The notes under the pieces are model-generated. The model was not told the origin of the DNA. It did no database searches and saw only the letters and a program-made list of their open reading frames with translations. Shown one piece after another: positions 1 to 5,987 of a DNA stretch of 5,987 bases. The position numbers and the translations under genes are program-made. The stretch comes from Lachnospiraceae bacterium UBA1258 (GTDB taxonomy: Bacteria > Bacillota > Clostridia > Lachnospirales > Lachnospiraceae), in contig DBVS01000115.1 of NCBI GenBank assembly GCA_002308235.1, positions 9,526 through 15,512 on the forward strand. The letters run 5' to 3'. The first letter of the stretch is position 1; the number at the start of each line of letters is the position of its first letter.

Positions 1-20
1 ATGGAATCTCTTTTTTGTAA

Positions 21-93
21 TCGGAGTGACAAGACTTGAACTTGCGGCCTCCACGTCCCTAACGTGGCGCTCTACCACCTGAGCCACACCCCG
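21..93 (-). tRNA. tRNA-Pro, anticodon AGG
   Basis: Reading the minus strand gives a complete 73-nt cloverleaf including the discriminator base. The 7-bp acceptor stem is CGGGGTG/CACTCCG with one G-T pair. The D stem is GCTC/GAGC with an 8-nt loop carrying G18G19. The anticodon stem is CCACG/CGTGG around the loop TTAGGGA. The variable region has 5 nt, and the T stem GCAAG/CTTGT closes the loop TTCAAGT. The anticodon is AGG, reading CCU and, if A34 becomes inosine, CCC and CCA. C1-G72, A73, G35, G36 and G37 all fit bacterial tRNA-Pro, where G72, A73, G35 and G36 are known ProRS identity elements. The 3' CCA is not encoded (the strand continues ATTAC after CACTCCG), so a CCA-adding enzyme is required. 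It has its own promoter upstream and lies 102 bp after ispF on the same strand. Confidence 0.95.
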
Positions 94-116
94 AGGTTTT
101 ATCGCTAACAGAAGAG

Positions 117-145
117 ATTATACTAAAAGCTTGAGAGAAAATCAA
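117..145 (-). promoter_or_regulatory. Sigma-70 type promoter of tRNA-Pro
   Basis: On the minus strand a -35 element TTGATT (140-145) is separated by exactly 17 bp from a perfect -10 element TATAAT (117-122). Transcription would start near position 109-110, leaving a leader of about 16 nt before the tRNA 5' end at 93, to be removed by RNase P. The spacing, the perfect -10 and the AT-rich upstream element fit a strong stable-RNA promoter. The spacer and -35 overlap a 6-bp hairpin (129-147). Confidence 0.8.
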
Positions 146-147
146 GC
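129..147 (-). terminator. Weak terminator-like hairpin after ispF
   Basis: GCTTGA and TCAAGC form a perfect 6-bp stem with a 7-nt loop (TTTTCTC on the minus strand), followed by TTTTAG. It sits about 50 nt past the ispF stop and could end the purL-queH-argS-ispF transcript. The stem is AT-rich and the U-tract only four long, so termination would be inefficient. It overlaps the tRNA-Pro promoter -35 and spacer, so the match may instead be coincidental to that promoter. Confidence 0.35.
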
Positions 148-149
148 AC

Positions 150-165
150 AAAATTATAATTTTTT
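150..165 (-). promoter_or_regulatory. AT-rich UP-element-like sequence upstream of the tRNA promoter
   Basis: On the minus strand AAAAAATTATAATTTT lies about 41 to 56 bases before the inferred start site. This is where the RNA polymerase alpha subunit contacts UP elements of rRNA and tRNA promoters. The stretch contains a perfect 14-bp palindrome (150-163, AAAATTATAATTTT). Assignment is by position and base composition only. Confidence 0.45.
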
Positions 166-169
166 CTGT

Positions 170-184
170 CGGCGATTTTTGCCG
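170..184. repeat. Small inverted repeat just after the ispF stop
   Basis: CGGC (170-173) and GCCG (181-184) form a 4-bp GC stem with a 7-nt loop, 11 nt downstream of the ispF stop codon. No U-tract follows on the minus strand (it continues ACAGAAAAAA), so it is not a standard terminator. It could stabilise a 3' end or be chance. Together with the hairpin at 129-147 it is the only structure I see in the 94-195 gap apart from the promoter. Confidence 0.2.
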
Positions 185-195
185 TATTTTCATGC

Positions 196-723
196 TTATC
201 GAAGCGCGCCACAACCTCCGCAACCGCCGCAGCTTCCGAAGTTTCTGCCAAGAATAGAATCGATAAGGCAGACCGCATGGGCGGCAATTCCTTCTTTGGC
301 ACCGGTGAAACCGAGGCCCTCTTCCGTGGTCGCTTTGACGTTTACAAGGCCCACATCGATCTTTAAGGCCTTTGCAATATTGTTCCTCATTTCATCGATG
401 TAAGGGCGCATTTTGGGTGCCTGGGCGATAATGGTGGCATCGATGTTTTCGATGTAGAAAAGCTTCTTTTCAAGCATATCTCCCACTTTTTCCAAAAGTT
501 TAAGACTGTCGGCACCCTCGAATTCTGAATCCGTGTCGGGAAAATGAAGCCCGATGTCCCCAAGCGCCGCCGCGCCTAAAAGCGCATCCATCACGGCATG
601 GGTCAGCACATCCGCATCGGAATGGCCCAGGAGTCCCTTTTCATGTGGAATGTCCACGCCGCCTATTATAAGTTTTCTGTCCTCCGCAAAGCGGTGAACA
701 TCATATCCGTGTCCGATTCTCAT
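196..723 (-). CDS. ispF: 2-C-methyl-D-erythritol 2,4-cyclodiphosphate synthase
   Basis: A 175-residue cytosolic enzyme of the non-mevalonate (MEP) isoprenoid pathway. It cyclises CDP-methylerythritol 2-phosphate to methylerythritol 2,4-cyclodiphosphate with release of CMP; the family is a homotrimer with active sites at subunit interfaces. The signature is intact: GHGYDVHRF (residues 4-12) with metal ligands Asp8 and His10, GHSDADV (33-39), the third metal ligand His42, LGDIGLHFPDTD (54-65) and KATTEEGLGFTG (130-141). The ATG at 721-723 starts exactly at this core and shares one base with the argS stop (TAATG), so translation is probably coupled. GGAG at 732-735, inside argS, serves as ribosome binding site. 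The family usually ends near residue 155-160; this copy adds about 15 residues, with Cys165, Cys168 and Cys171 in CGGCGGC and the end GALR. ispD, the common neighbour or fusion partner, is not in the window. Function is near certain; the tail's role is unknown. Confidence 0.97.
   Translation of the reverse strand: MRIGHGYDVHRFAEDRKLIIGGVDIPHEKGLLGHSDADVLTHAVMDALLGAAALGDIGLHFPDTDSEFEGADSLKLLEKVGDMLEKKLFYIENIDATIIAQAPKMRPYIDEMRNNIAKALKIDVGLVNVKATTEEGLGFTGAKEGIAAHAVCLIDSILGRNFGSCGGCGGCGALR
205..231 (-). repeat. Three tandem 9-bp units coding Cys-Gly-Gly at the ispF 3' end
   Basis: On the minus strand TGCGGCGGT, TGCGGAGGT and TGTGGCGCG follow one another, in frame, encoding CGG, CGG and CGA (residues 165-173 of IspF). 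The units differ at synonymous positions in the first two and diverge in the third, so the repeat is not a very recent duplication or an assembly slip. Confidence 0.7.
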
Positions 724-2489
724 TACATTCTCTCCGGAGCTTCAAAGCCCAGCATGTCGATACAGGTTTCAAGCATGCGTCTGGTAAGGTCGATCAGTGC
801 GATGTAGCCCTGCTTCTTCTCTTCATCGGGCTCGGTGAGGATCTTGGTCTCATGATAGAAAGTGTTAAGTGCATTGGAAAGATCGTAAATAAATGCGCAG
901 ATCCTGTTGGGAGCAAGCTCGTTAAAGGCACTCTCCGCTGCGGGTGCAAAGAAAGTGATGGCATTCAAAAGATCCTTCTCCGCCTTGTTTTCGGGGGTGC
1001 GGATCTTGGAATAATCGATGTTCTTTCCCTCTGCTTTGTACTTTTCAAGTATGGACTTGATACGCACGATGGTATAAAGAATGTAAGGGCCGGTATTTCC
1101 TTCGAAGGAAGTGAACCTCTCCATGTCAAAGATATAGTCCTTGGCGGGCTGGTTGGAAAGATCGCCGTACTTAAGAGCGGAAAGGCCTACGATACTTGCG
1201 GTCTTTTCTGCCTCCTCATGGGAAATCTCCTTATTTTCTTTGATCTTTTTATACATTTCGTCGCAGACGTCACGAAGCAGGTATTCAAGCCTCATAACGC
1301 CGCCGTCACGGGTCTTGAAGGGCTTTCCGTCCTTGCCGTTCATGGTGCCGAGGCCGATATGCAGAAGCTTCGTTTCGGGCTTTGAAAGGCCCGTCTTGTG
1401 GGCGCAGCGGAAAACCTGCTCAAAGTAAAGATCCTGACGCTTGTCGGTAACGTAGATCATCATGTCGGGATCGAATTCCTTCGTGCGAACCATAATGGTG
1501 GCGCAGTCGGTGGTATTGTACAAAGAAGCCCCGTCGGATTTAAGAATCATGCAGGGAGGAACTTCCTTGGTATCGGTTTCTTCTTTAACATCTACTACCA
1601 AAGCGCCTTCGCTGATGTATGCATACCCGTTCTTCTTAAGATAATCCACCATTTCGGGGATAACTTCATGGACCGAAGATTCTCCGTTCCAAAGGTCGAA
1701 TTTGACATTGAGTTTATCATAGATCCGCTTCATATCGGTGACGGACACATTGATGATATGGTCCCAAAGGGCACGGTATCCGCGAACTCCGCTCTGAAGC
1801 TTTACGGTCGCTTCCATGGCTTTTGCTTTGTAGTCCGCATCTTCTTTGCTCTTTTTGGAAGCTGTGGGGTACATTTCTTCAAGGTCCGCAACGGTAAAGG
1901 GCGGCTCCTTGGGATAATCTCCCGTGAAGGAATCATCGAAATAGGGAAGATCGGGCTTACGTGTCTGAAGTTCGTAAATAACGAGACCCATGGGAAGTCC
2001 CCAGTCGCCAAGATGCACATCCCCCGTGATATCGTGGCCGTTATACTTACAGATGCGCTTAACCGCCTCGCCCACAACCGCGGGGCGAAGGTGACCTACG
2101 TGAAGAGCCTTTGCTACGTTGGGTCCGCCGTAATCGATAACGATCTTAAGGGGCTTCTCGGGTGCTTCCAGCCCGAATTTCTCGGATACCGCCTGCCTGC
2201 GAACGTAATCCGCCAGGAACTCCCCGCTTAAGTTCATGTTGATAAACCCGGGCATAACAGCTTCTGCCTTGGAAAAAGTACTGCTGCCGCTTAACTTTTC
2301 AACGACAGCATTGGCTATCTGTATGGGTGCGCACTTAAGGCTCTTTGCAAGGGCCATGGCGCCGTTACACTGGTATTCGCACAGGTCGGGACGATTCGAA
2401 ACGTTAACCTTGCCGGCGGTCCGTTCATAGCCTGCTGCTTCAAATGCAGACATGACTTCGTCTGTGATTAATTCAAGTAATTTTTTCAT
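723..2489 (-). CDS. argS: Arginyl-tRNA synthetase
   Basis: A 588-residue class I aminoacyl-tRNA synthetase that charges tRNA-Arg with arginine at the cost of ATP in the cytosol. The N-terminal additional domain (about 1-110) includes NGAMALAKSL and PGFINMNL, which contacts the tRNA D-loop in this family. The catalytic domain follows: the HIGH motif is ALHVGHLR (128-135), then GDVHLGDWG (156-164). The KMSKS position is taken by GKDGKPFKTRDGG (385-397), the form also present in E. coli ArgRS. The C-terminal helical anticodon-binding (DALR) domain contains DYIFDMERFTSFEGNTGPY (451-469) and ends normally at residue 588. Length is usual for the family. The ATG at 2487-2489 gives the expected N-terminus and has AAGGA (2495-2499) five bases upstream, inside queH. 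The gene overlaps queH by 17 nt and ispF by 1 nt, so the three are probably one operon. No frameshift or missing motif. Confidence 0.98.
   Translation of the reverse strand: MKKLLELITDEVMSAFEAAGYERTAGKVNVSNRPDLCEYQCNGAMALAKSLKCAPIQIANAVVEKLSGSSTFSKAEAVMPGFINMNLSGEFLADYVRRQAVSEKFGLEAPEKPLKIVIDYGGPNVAKALHVGHLRPAVVGEAVKRICKYNGHDITGDVHLGDWGLPMGLVIYELQTRKPDLPYFDDSFTGDYPKEPPFTVADLEEMYPTASKKSKEDADYKAKAMEATVKLQSGVRGYRALWDHIINVSVTDMKRIYDKLNVKFDLWNGESSVHEVIPEMVDYLKKNGYAYISEGALVVDVKEETDTKEVPPCMILKSDGASLYNTTDCATIMVRTKEFDPDMMIYVTDKRQDLYFEQVFRCAHKTGLSKPETKLLHIGLGTMNGKDGKPFKTRDGGVMRLEYLLRDVCDEMYKKIKENKEISHEEAEKTASIVGLSALKYGDLSNQPAKDYIFDMERFTSFEGNTGPYILYTIVRIKSILEKYKAEGKNIDYSKIRTPENKAEKDLLNAITFFAPAAESAFNELAPNRICAFIYDLSNALNTFYHETKILTEPDEEKKQGYIALIDLTRRMLETCIDMLGFEAPERM
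732..735 (-). promoter_or_regulatory. Ribosome binding site of ispF
   Basis: GGAG on the minus strand, 8 nt before the ispF ATG and within the last codons of argS. It supports the start at 723 in the TAATG overlap. Confidence 0.65.
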
Positions 2490-3105
2490 ATGTATCCTTC
2501 CCGGAAAACGGGCATCCGCAGTAATTCTGCCTGTAGAGTCCGTATTTTTCGCTTAATTCTACGGAATGCTTAAAGCCTTCCTGCTTCTTAAAGTCGGAGT
2601 AAAGCCATTTGACGCCTTCTTCGGCGCCGATCCGCTCTCCCAGTTCATTTATTAAACGGGCATCCTTAAGAGGGCTCAAAGTAAGGGTTGTGGCAAAATA
2701 ATCATAGCCTTCCTTCTTCGCTTTACGGGCCGTATCGCGAAGCCTTAACTCAAAACACCTCACACAGCGCGCTCCCCGTTCCGGTTCTTTTTCAAGACCC
2801 TTCGCGGCTTCAAGAAAAAGTTCCGGTTCAAAAGCACCTTCTTCGAACTTTATCAAAGCCCCGGGATACTCGCCGTTAAGGATACCCACCAGTCTCTTAA
2901 GCTCCTCCGCTCTCTTGTCATGCTCGGCTCTGTCCGTGATATTGGGATTGTAATAATAGGCAGTGATCCCTATCCTGCCCTCCAAAACGGTGAGGCAGTG
3001 GCTTGAGCACGGCGCACAGCAGCAATGAAGCAAAAGATTTTGGAAGCGGGTCTCCTTTAATGCAAGGATTTCCTCCATTTTCTTTTGACAGTTTATCTGA
3101 TTCAT
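2473..3105 (-). CDS. queH: Epoxyqueuosine reductase QueH (DUF208 family)
   Basis: QueH reduces epoxyqueuosine to queuosine in the wobble position of tRNAs for Tyr, His, Asn and Asp, the last step of queuosine synthesis. It is the non-homologous, cobalamin-independent counterpart of QueG. Studied members carry a [4Fe-4S] cluster plus a nearby iron held by conserved cysteines and an aspartate. Here the cysteine motifs are HCCCAPC (residues 27-33), RCVRC (113-117, with Cys114 and Cys117) and YCGC (195-198); YYYNPNI (50-56), TTLTLSPLKD (139-148) and DFKKQEGFKHS (171-181) are also family-like. Numbering is for the ATG at 3103-3105, giving 210 residues and the usual MNxxNxQ-type N-terminus. A GTG at 3139-3141 would add 12 residues, but it lies inside an inverted repeat, has no ribosome binding site, and the extra residues look unrelated. 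The chosen ATG also lacks an evident Shine-Dalgarno. The 3' end overlaps argS by 17 nt. Function is confident, exact start less so. Confidence 0.93.
   Translation of the reverse strand: MNQINCQKKMEEILALKETRFQNLLLHCCCAPCSSHCLTVLEGRIGITAYYYNPNITDRAEHDKRAEELKRLVGILNGEYPGALIKFEEGAFEPELFLEAAKGLEKEPERGARCVRCFELRLRDTARKAKKEGYDYFATTLTLSPLKDARLINELGERIGAEEGVKWLYSDFKKQEGFKHSVELSEKYGLYRQNYCGCPFSGKDTYEKIT
2495..2499 (-). promoter_or_regulatory. Ribosome binding site of argS
   Basis: AAGGA on the minus strand, 5 nt before the argS ATG and inside the final codons of queH. Ribosomes finishing queH pass over it, which favours coupled translation. Confidence 0.65.
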
Positions 3106-3112
3106 GGGAAAT

Positions 3113-3121
3113 AATATACCA
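3113..3121 (-). promoter_or_regulatory. Possible extended -10 promoter of queH
   Basis: The minus strand reads TGGTATATT, a TGn extension plus a -10-like hexamer TATATT (3113-3118). No good -35 is visible at 17 bp (GTGCAA). Transcription would start at about 3105-3106, at the queH ATG itself, giving a leaderless message. AT-rich hexamers of this kind also arise by chance, and queH may simply be read through from purL. Confidence 0.3.
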
Positions 3122-3123
3122 CA

Positions 3124-3144
3124 GGCGTGCAAGAATTGCACGCC
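3124..3144. repeat. Perfect 9-bp inverted repeat between purL and queH
   Basis: GGCGTGCAA (3124-3132) and TTGCACGCC (3136-3144) are exact complements separated by 3 nt, 11 bp after the purL stop. The RNA would form a tight 9-bp hairpin with a three-base loop. On the minus strand it is followed by TGTGGTATATTATTT, which is U-rich but broken by G and A, so it is a poor intrinsic terminator; the plus strand gives no U-run either. It may act as a leaky terminator or 3'-end stabiliser for purL, or as a protein-binding palindrome upstream of queH. Confidence 0.6.
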
Positions 3145-3155
3145 CGCTTATTTCA

Positions 3156-5987
3156 TTATCTGAAGTATTCTACGCCCGATTCAAAAATCTTGAGATCCTG
3201 TTCGCCGTAAATGTTGATGGCAACGCTCTTTCCGATACGTTCGGAATGGGCCATCTTACCGAAACACCTTCCGTCTGCGGAAGTGATGCCTTCGATGGCG
3301 GCGTAGGAACCGTTAATGTTGTACTCTTCGTCCATGGAAATGTTTCCGTCGGGATCGCAGTACCTGGTGGCTACCTGCCCGTTGGCAAAGAGCTTGTCGA
3401 TCCACTCCGCGGGTGCTACGAAACGTCCCTCTCCATGGGAAGCGGGATTGGTATAAACCTTGTTAAGTCCCGCATTCTTAAGCCAGGGAGACTTGTCCGA
3501 AACCACCTTGATATAAGCCATCTTGGAGATGTGGCGGTTGATGGTGTTAAAGGTAAGTGTGGGTGAATCCGCCTTCTGGTCGGAGATCTCACCGCCGGGT
3601 ACCAGTCCTAACTTGATAAGAGCCTGGAATCCGTTACAGATACCGAGTGCCAGCCCGTCTCTCTCATTTAAGAGCTTCATGACTTCTTCTTTGATCTTTT
3701 CGTTTCTGAAGGCGGTGGCAAAGAACTTTGCACTGCCGTCGGGTTCGTCACCTGCGGAAAATCCGCCGGGGAACATGATGATCTGCGCATCCGCGATCTC
3801 TCTTGCGAATATATCAACGGATTCTCTGATATCTTCTGCGTTAAGGTTCTTAAATACCTTTACGGAAGTGTCAGCTCCTGCTTTTTCAAAGGCCTTAGAA
3901 CTGTCATACTCGCAGTTGGTACCGGGGAATACGGGGATGAACACCTTGGGTCTTGCAACCTTGTGTCTGCAAACGTAAATGCTGTCTGTATGGTAGGTCT
4001 TATCTTCCAGGGAAGCTTTCCCGTCGGAGGACTTTGAAGGAAATACCTTTTCAAGGGGTGCCTTCCATGCCTCCAGGGCTTCCCTGACGGAAAGGCTCTC
4101 ACCCTTAAAGGTGAATTCTCCGTCATCAGTAACGATACCGACCTTGGTAAACTCCCAGGCGGGGTCGATCTCGGCACCTGCGGGTACTTCGATGATTATT
4201 CCGCCAAGGGCGTTTTCAAAGAGTTCTTCCAAAGAAAGTTCGCTGTCGAATTTAACTCCGAGACCGTTACCGAAGGCTATCTTGGCAACTGCGGCCGCAA
4301 CACCGTTTGAGTCTGTGGAGTAAGCAGCTTTTACAAGGCCCTTCTCAATAAGCGAGGACACATACTTAAACATGTTCATTACATCCTCGTATACGGGCAT
4401 TTCGTATTCGTCTCTGTCGATGGGGAAGAATAAAAGGTCATCCCCCGCTCTCTTAAGCTCGGGTGTTACGATATTCTTCTCTTTCGCAACATCAACCGCA
4501 AAGGAAACAAGTGTGGGCGGAACATCGATATCGTTGAAGGTTCCGGACATTGAATCCTTACCGCCGATGGAAGCAAGGCCGAAGCCGATCTGGGCATCAT
4601 ATGCACCAAGCAAAGCTGCGAAGGGCTGGCTCCATCTGTGAGGATCTTCCGTCATTCTGCGGAAGTACTCCTGGAAGGTAAAGTGTATTTTCTCGGGGTT
4701 TCCGCCGGATGCCACGATCTTTGACATGGAGGAAAGTACCGCATAAACAGCACCGTGATAGGGTGACCACGAAGAAAGGAAAGGATCGAAGCCGTAGCTC
4801 ATCATGGTAACCGTGTCGCTTGTTCCCTCAAGTACGGGGAGCTTTGCGACCATGGTCTGGGTCTCGGTAAGCTGCGACTTTCCGCCGTAGGGCATAAGCA
4901 CGCTTCCTGCGCCGATGGAGGAGTCAAACATCTCCACCAGACCCTTCTGTGAGCACTCATTAAGATCGGAGAGCACTGCGGTAAATGCCGATTTTACGTT
5001 TCCTTCTTCAACAGCCTTTGATACGGAAGGAATAGCGATCTTATCGAAGTAATTGTCTTCTTCTCTCGGCATATCAACGTAGACATTGGTTTCCTGATGC
5101 GCTCCGTTGGTATCAAGAAATGCGCGGCTTAAGTTAACTATCTCTTTACCGCGCCAGGTAAGAACAAGGCGCTTCTCTTCGGTAACCACCGCAACCTTTA
5201 CGGCCTCTAAGTTTTCTTCCGCCGCATAGGCCAGGAACTTGTCTGCATCCTTGGGAGCCACAACAACTGCCATTCTTTCCTGTGATTCGGAAATGGCAAG
5301 TTCGGTTCCGTCAAGGCCTTCGTATTTCTTGGGAACAAGGTCGAGGTTGACTCTCAGGCCGTCCGCAAGTTCACCGATGGCAACGGAAACACCGCCGGCA
5401 CCGAAGTCGTTACATTTTCTGATAAGGCTCGTAACTTCGCTTCTTCTGAAGAGACGCTGAATCTTACGTTCCGTGGGTGCGTTACCCTTCTGAACCTCGG
5501 CTCCGCAGGTCTCAATGGAACTTTCGGTATGAACCTTGGAAGAACCGGTAGCACCGCCGCAGCCGTCACGTCCCGTGCGTCCGCCAAGAAGAATGATGAT
5601 ATCTCCGGGGTCGGAAGTCTCTCTTATAACGTTTCTTCTGGGAGCCGCACCCATGACTGCGCCGATTTCCATTCTTTTTGCCACGTAGTCGGGATGATAT
5701 ATTTCTTTAACGTATCCGGTTGCAAGTCCTATCTGGTTTCCGTAGGAAGAATAACCTGCGGCCGCACCCTTAACGAGTTTCTTCTGGGGAAGTTTGCCCT
5801 TTAAGGTTTCGGTCACGGGAACCGTAGGATCTGCGGCACCTGTTACGCGCATAGCCTGATATACATAGGAACGACCCGAAAGGGGATCTCTGATGGCTCC
5901 GCCAAGGCACGTAGCCGCGCCACCGAAGGGTTCGATTTCCGTAGGATGGTTGTGGGTTTCGTTCTTAAAGCTTATCAGCCACTCTTC
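3156..5987 (-). CDS. purL: Phosphoribosylformylglycinamidine synthase, single-chain type (5' end outside window)
   Basis: PurL converts FGAR, glutamine and ATP to FGAM, the fourth step of purine synthesis. The frame stays open to the window edge; the codons before the ATG at 5850-5852 still encode family sequence, so that ATG is internal. The visible part is 943 residues, against roughly 1,240 in full-length clostridial-type single-chain enzymes, so about 300 N-terminal residues are missing. In order (visible numbering): NETHNHPTEIEPFGGAAT (9-26), GGRTGRDGCGGATGSS (135-150) and NDFGAGGVSVAIGELADG (193-210) of the first AIRS-like half; MSYGFDP (396-402) and SIGGKDSMSG (473-482) of the second half; then a class I glutaminase from about 680, with GTNCEYD (689-695), FPGGFSAGDE (739-748), nucleophile Cys784 in GICNG, and His914 and Glu916 in AHSER. 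The fused glutaminase means separate PurQ and PurS subunits are not needed. The stop is followed by an inverted repeat, then queH. Confidence 0.98.
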   Translation of the reverse strand, partial: EEWLISFKNETHNHPTEIEPFGGAATCLGGAIRDPLSGRSYVYQAMRVTGAADPTVPVTETLKGKLPQKKLVKGAAAGYSSYGNQIGLATGYVKEIYHPDYVAKRMEIGAVMGAAPRRNVIRETSDPGDIIILLGGRTGRDGCGGATGSSKVHTESSIETCGAEVQKGNAPTERKIQRLFRRSEVTSLIRKCNDFGAGGVSVAIGELADGLRVNLDLVPKKYEGLDGTELAISESQERMAVVVAPKDADKFLAYAAEENLEAVKVAVVTEEKRLVLTWRGKEIVNLSRAFLDTNGAHQETNVYVDMPREEDNYFDKIAIPSVSKAVEEGNVKSAFTAVLSDLNECSQKGLVEMFDSSIGAGSVLMPYGGKSQLTETQTMVAKLPVLEGTSDTVTMMSYGFDPFLSSWSPYHGAVYAVLSSMSKIVASGGNPEKIHFTFQEYFRRMTEDPHRWSQPFAALLGAYDAQIGFGLASIGGKDSMSGTFNDIDVPPTLVSFAVDVAKEKNIVTPELKRAGDDLLFFPIDRDEYEMPVYEDVMNMFKYVSSLIEKGLVKAAYSTDSNGVAAAVAKIAFGNGLGVKFDSELSLEELFENALGGIIIEVPAGAEIDPAWEFTKVGIVTDDGEFTFKGESLSVREALEAWKAPLEKVFPSKSSDGKASLEDKTYHTDSIYVCRHKVARPKVFIPVFPGTNCEYDSSKAFEKAGADTSVKVFKNLNAEDIRESVDIFAREIADAQIIMFPGGFSAGDEPDGSAKFFATAFRNEKIKEEVMKLLNERDGLALGICNGFQALIKLGLVPGGEISDQKADSPTLTFNTINRHISKMAYIKVVSDKSPWLKNAGLNKVYTNPASHGEGRFVAPAEWIDKLFANGQVATRYCDPDGNISMDEEYNINGSYAAIEGITSADGRCFGKMAHSERIGKSVAINIYGEQDLKIFESGVEYFR

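Noticed and set aside
1..20. Another gene or terminator downstream of the tRNA
   Set aside because: Only 20 bases are available. The minus strand is A-rich (TTACAAAAAAGAG) with no hairpin or U-tract, so nothing can be supported.
205..231. The 9-bp repeats as a CRISPR or mobile-element trace
   Set aside because: The units are too short, in frame, and encode a protein tail; there are no spacers, terminal inverted repeats or transposase nearby.
1299..1337. Missing KMSKS motif in ArgRS as a sign of an inactive or divergent enzyme
   Set aside because: GKDGKPFKTR at this place is the form found in active ArgRS such as that of E. coli. All other motifs are intact.
852..2231. Long plus-strand open frames opposite argS (852-1385, 1398-2231)
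   Set aside because: They lie antisense to a clearly conserved gene, resemble no family I recognise, overlap one another, and no ribosome binding site supports them. They are shadow frames.
3139..3141. GTG as the queH start
   Set aside because: It lies in an inverted repeat without a ribosome binding site, and the added residues MQFLHACGILFP do not look like a QueH N-terminus. The ATG at 3103-3105 fits better.
3003..3978. Plus-strand open frames spanning the queH start and the purL 3' end
   Set aside because: The translations are low-quality mirror products of the conserved minus-strand codons and cross gene boundaries without logic.
5850..5852. ATG as the start of purL
   Set aside because: The same frame continues upstream to the window edge with conserved PurL sequence (NETHNHPTEIEPFGG and onward), so this methionine is internal.
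1..5987. A new defence, mobile or biosynthetic system
   Set aside because: All of the coding space is taken by recognisable core genes with intact motifs and even composition. No signs of horizontal transfer or unknown genes are visible.

Overview
The window reads as an ordinary housekeeping stretch of a bacterial chromosome with every gene on the minus strand. In transcription order (right to left) it holds purL (5' end cut by the window edge), queH, argS, ispF and a proline tRNA gene. The best guess for the organism is a Firmicute of the class Clostridia, probably near Lachnospiraceae. This rests on the long single-chain PurL with a fused glutaminase domain, the iron-sulfur type QueH, the MEP isoprenoid enzyme IspF, moderate GC content and AAGGA/GGAG-type ribosome binding sites. 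It is an inference from gene content and protein style, not from a search.

Layout: positions 3156-5987 encode the C-terminal 943 residues of PurL (purine synthesis). A 50-bp gap (3106-3155) holds a perfect 9-bp inverted repeat and an extended -10-like element directly in front of queH (2473-3105, queuosine synthesis). QueH overlaps argS (723-2489, arginyl-tRNA synthetase) by 17 nt, and argS overlaps ispF (196-723) by one base in a TAATG junction, so queH-argS-ispF look translationally coupled. The 102-bp gap 94-195 carries two small hairpins and a strong-looking promoter with an AT-rich upstream element, which drives tRNA-Pro (21-93, anticodon AGG). Positions 1-20 hold nothing I can assign.

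Functionally the cluster mixes purine synthesis, tRNA modification, tRNA charging, isoprenoid synthesis and a tRNA. Three of the five genes concern tRNA supply or quality, but I see no evidence of a dedicated new system. The plus strand has no convincing gene. The points most worth a second look are a Cys-Gly-Gly repeat tail on IspF, the A34 anticodon of the tRNA-Pro, the possible leaderless or SD-less start of queH, and the overlap of a terminator-like hairpin with the tRNA promoter.
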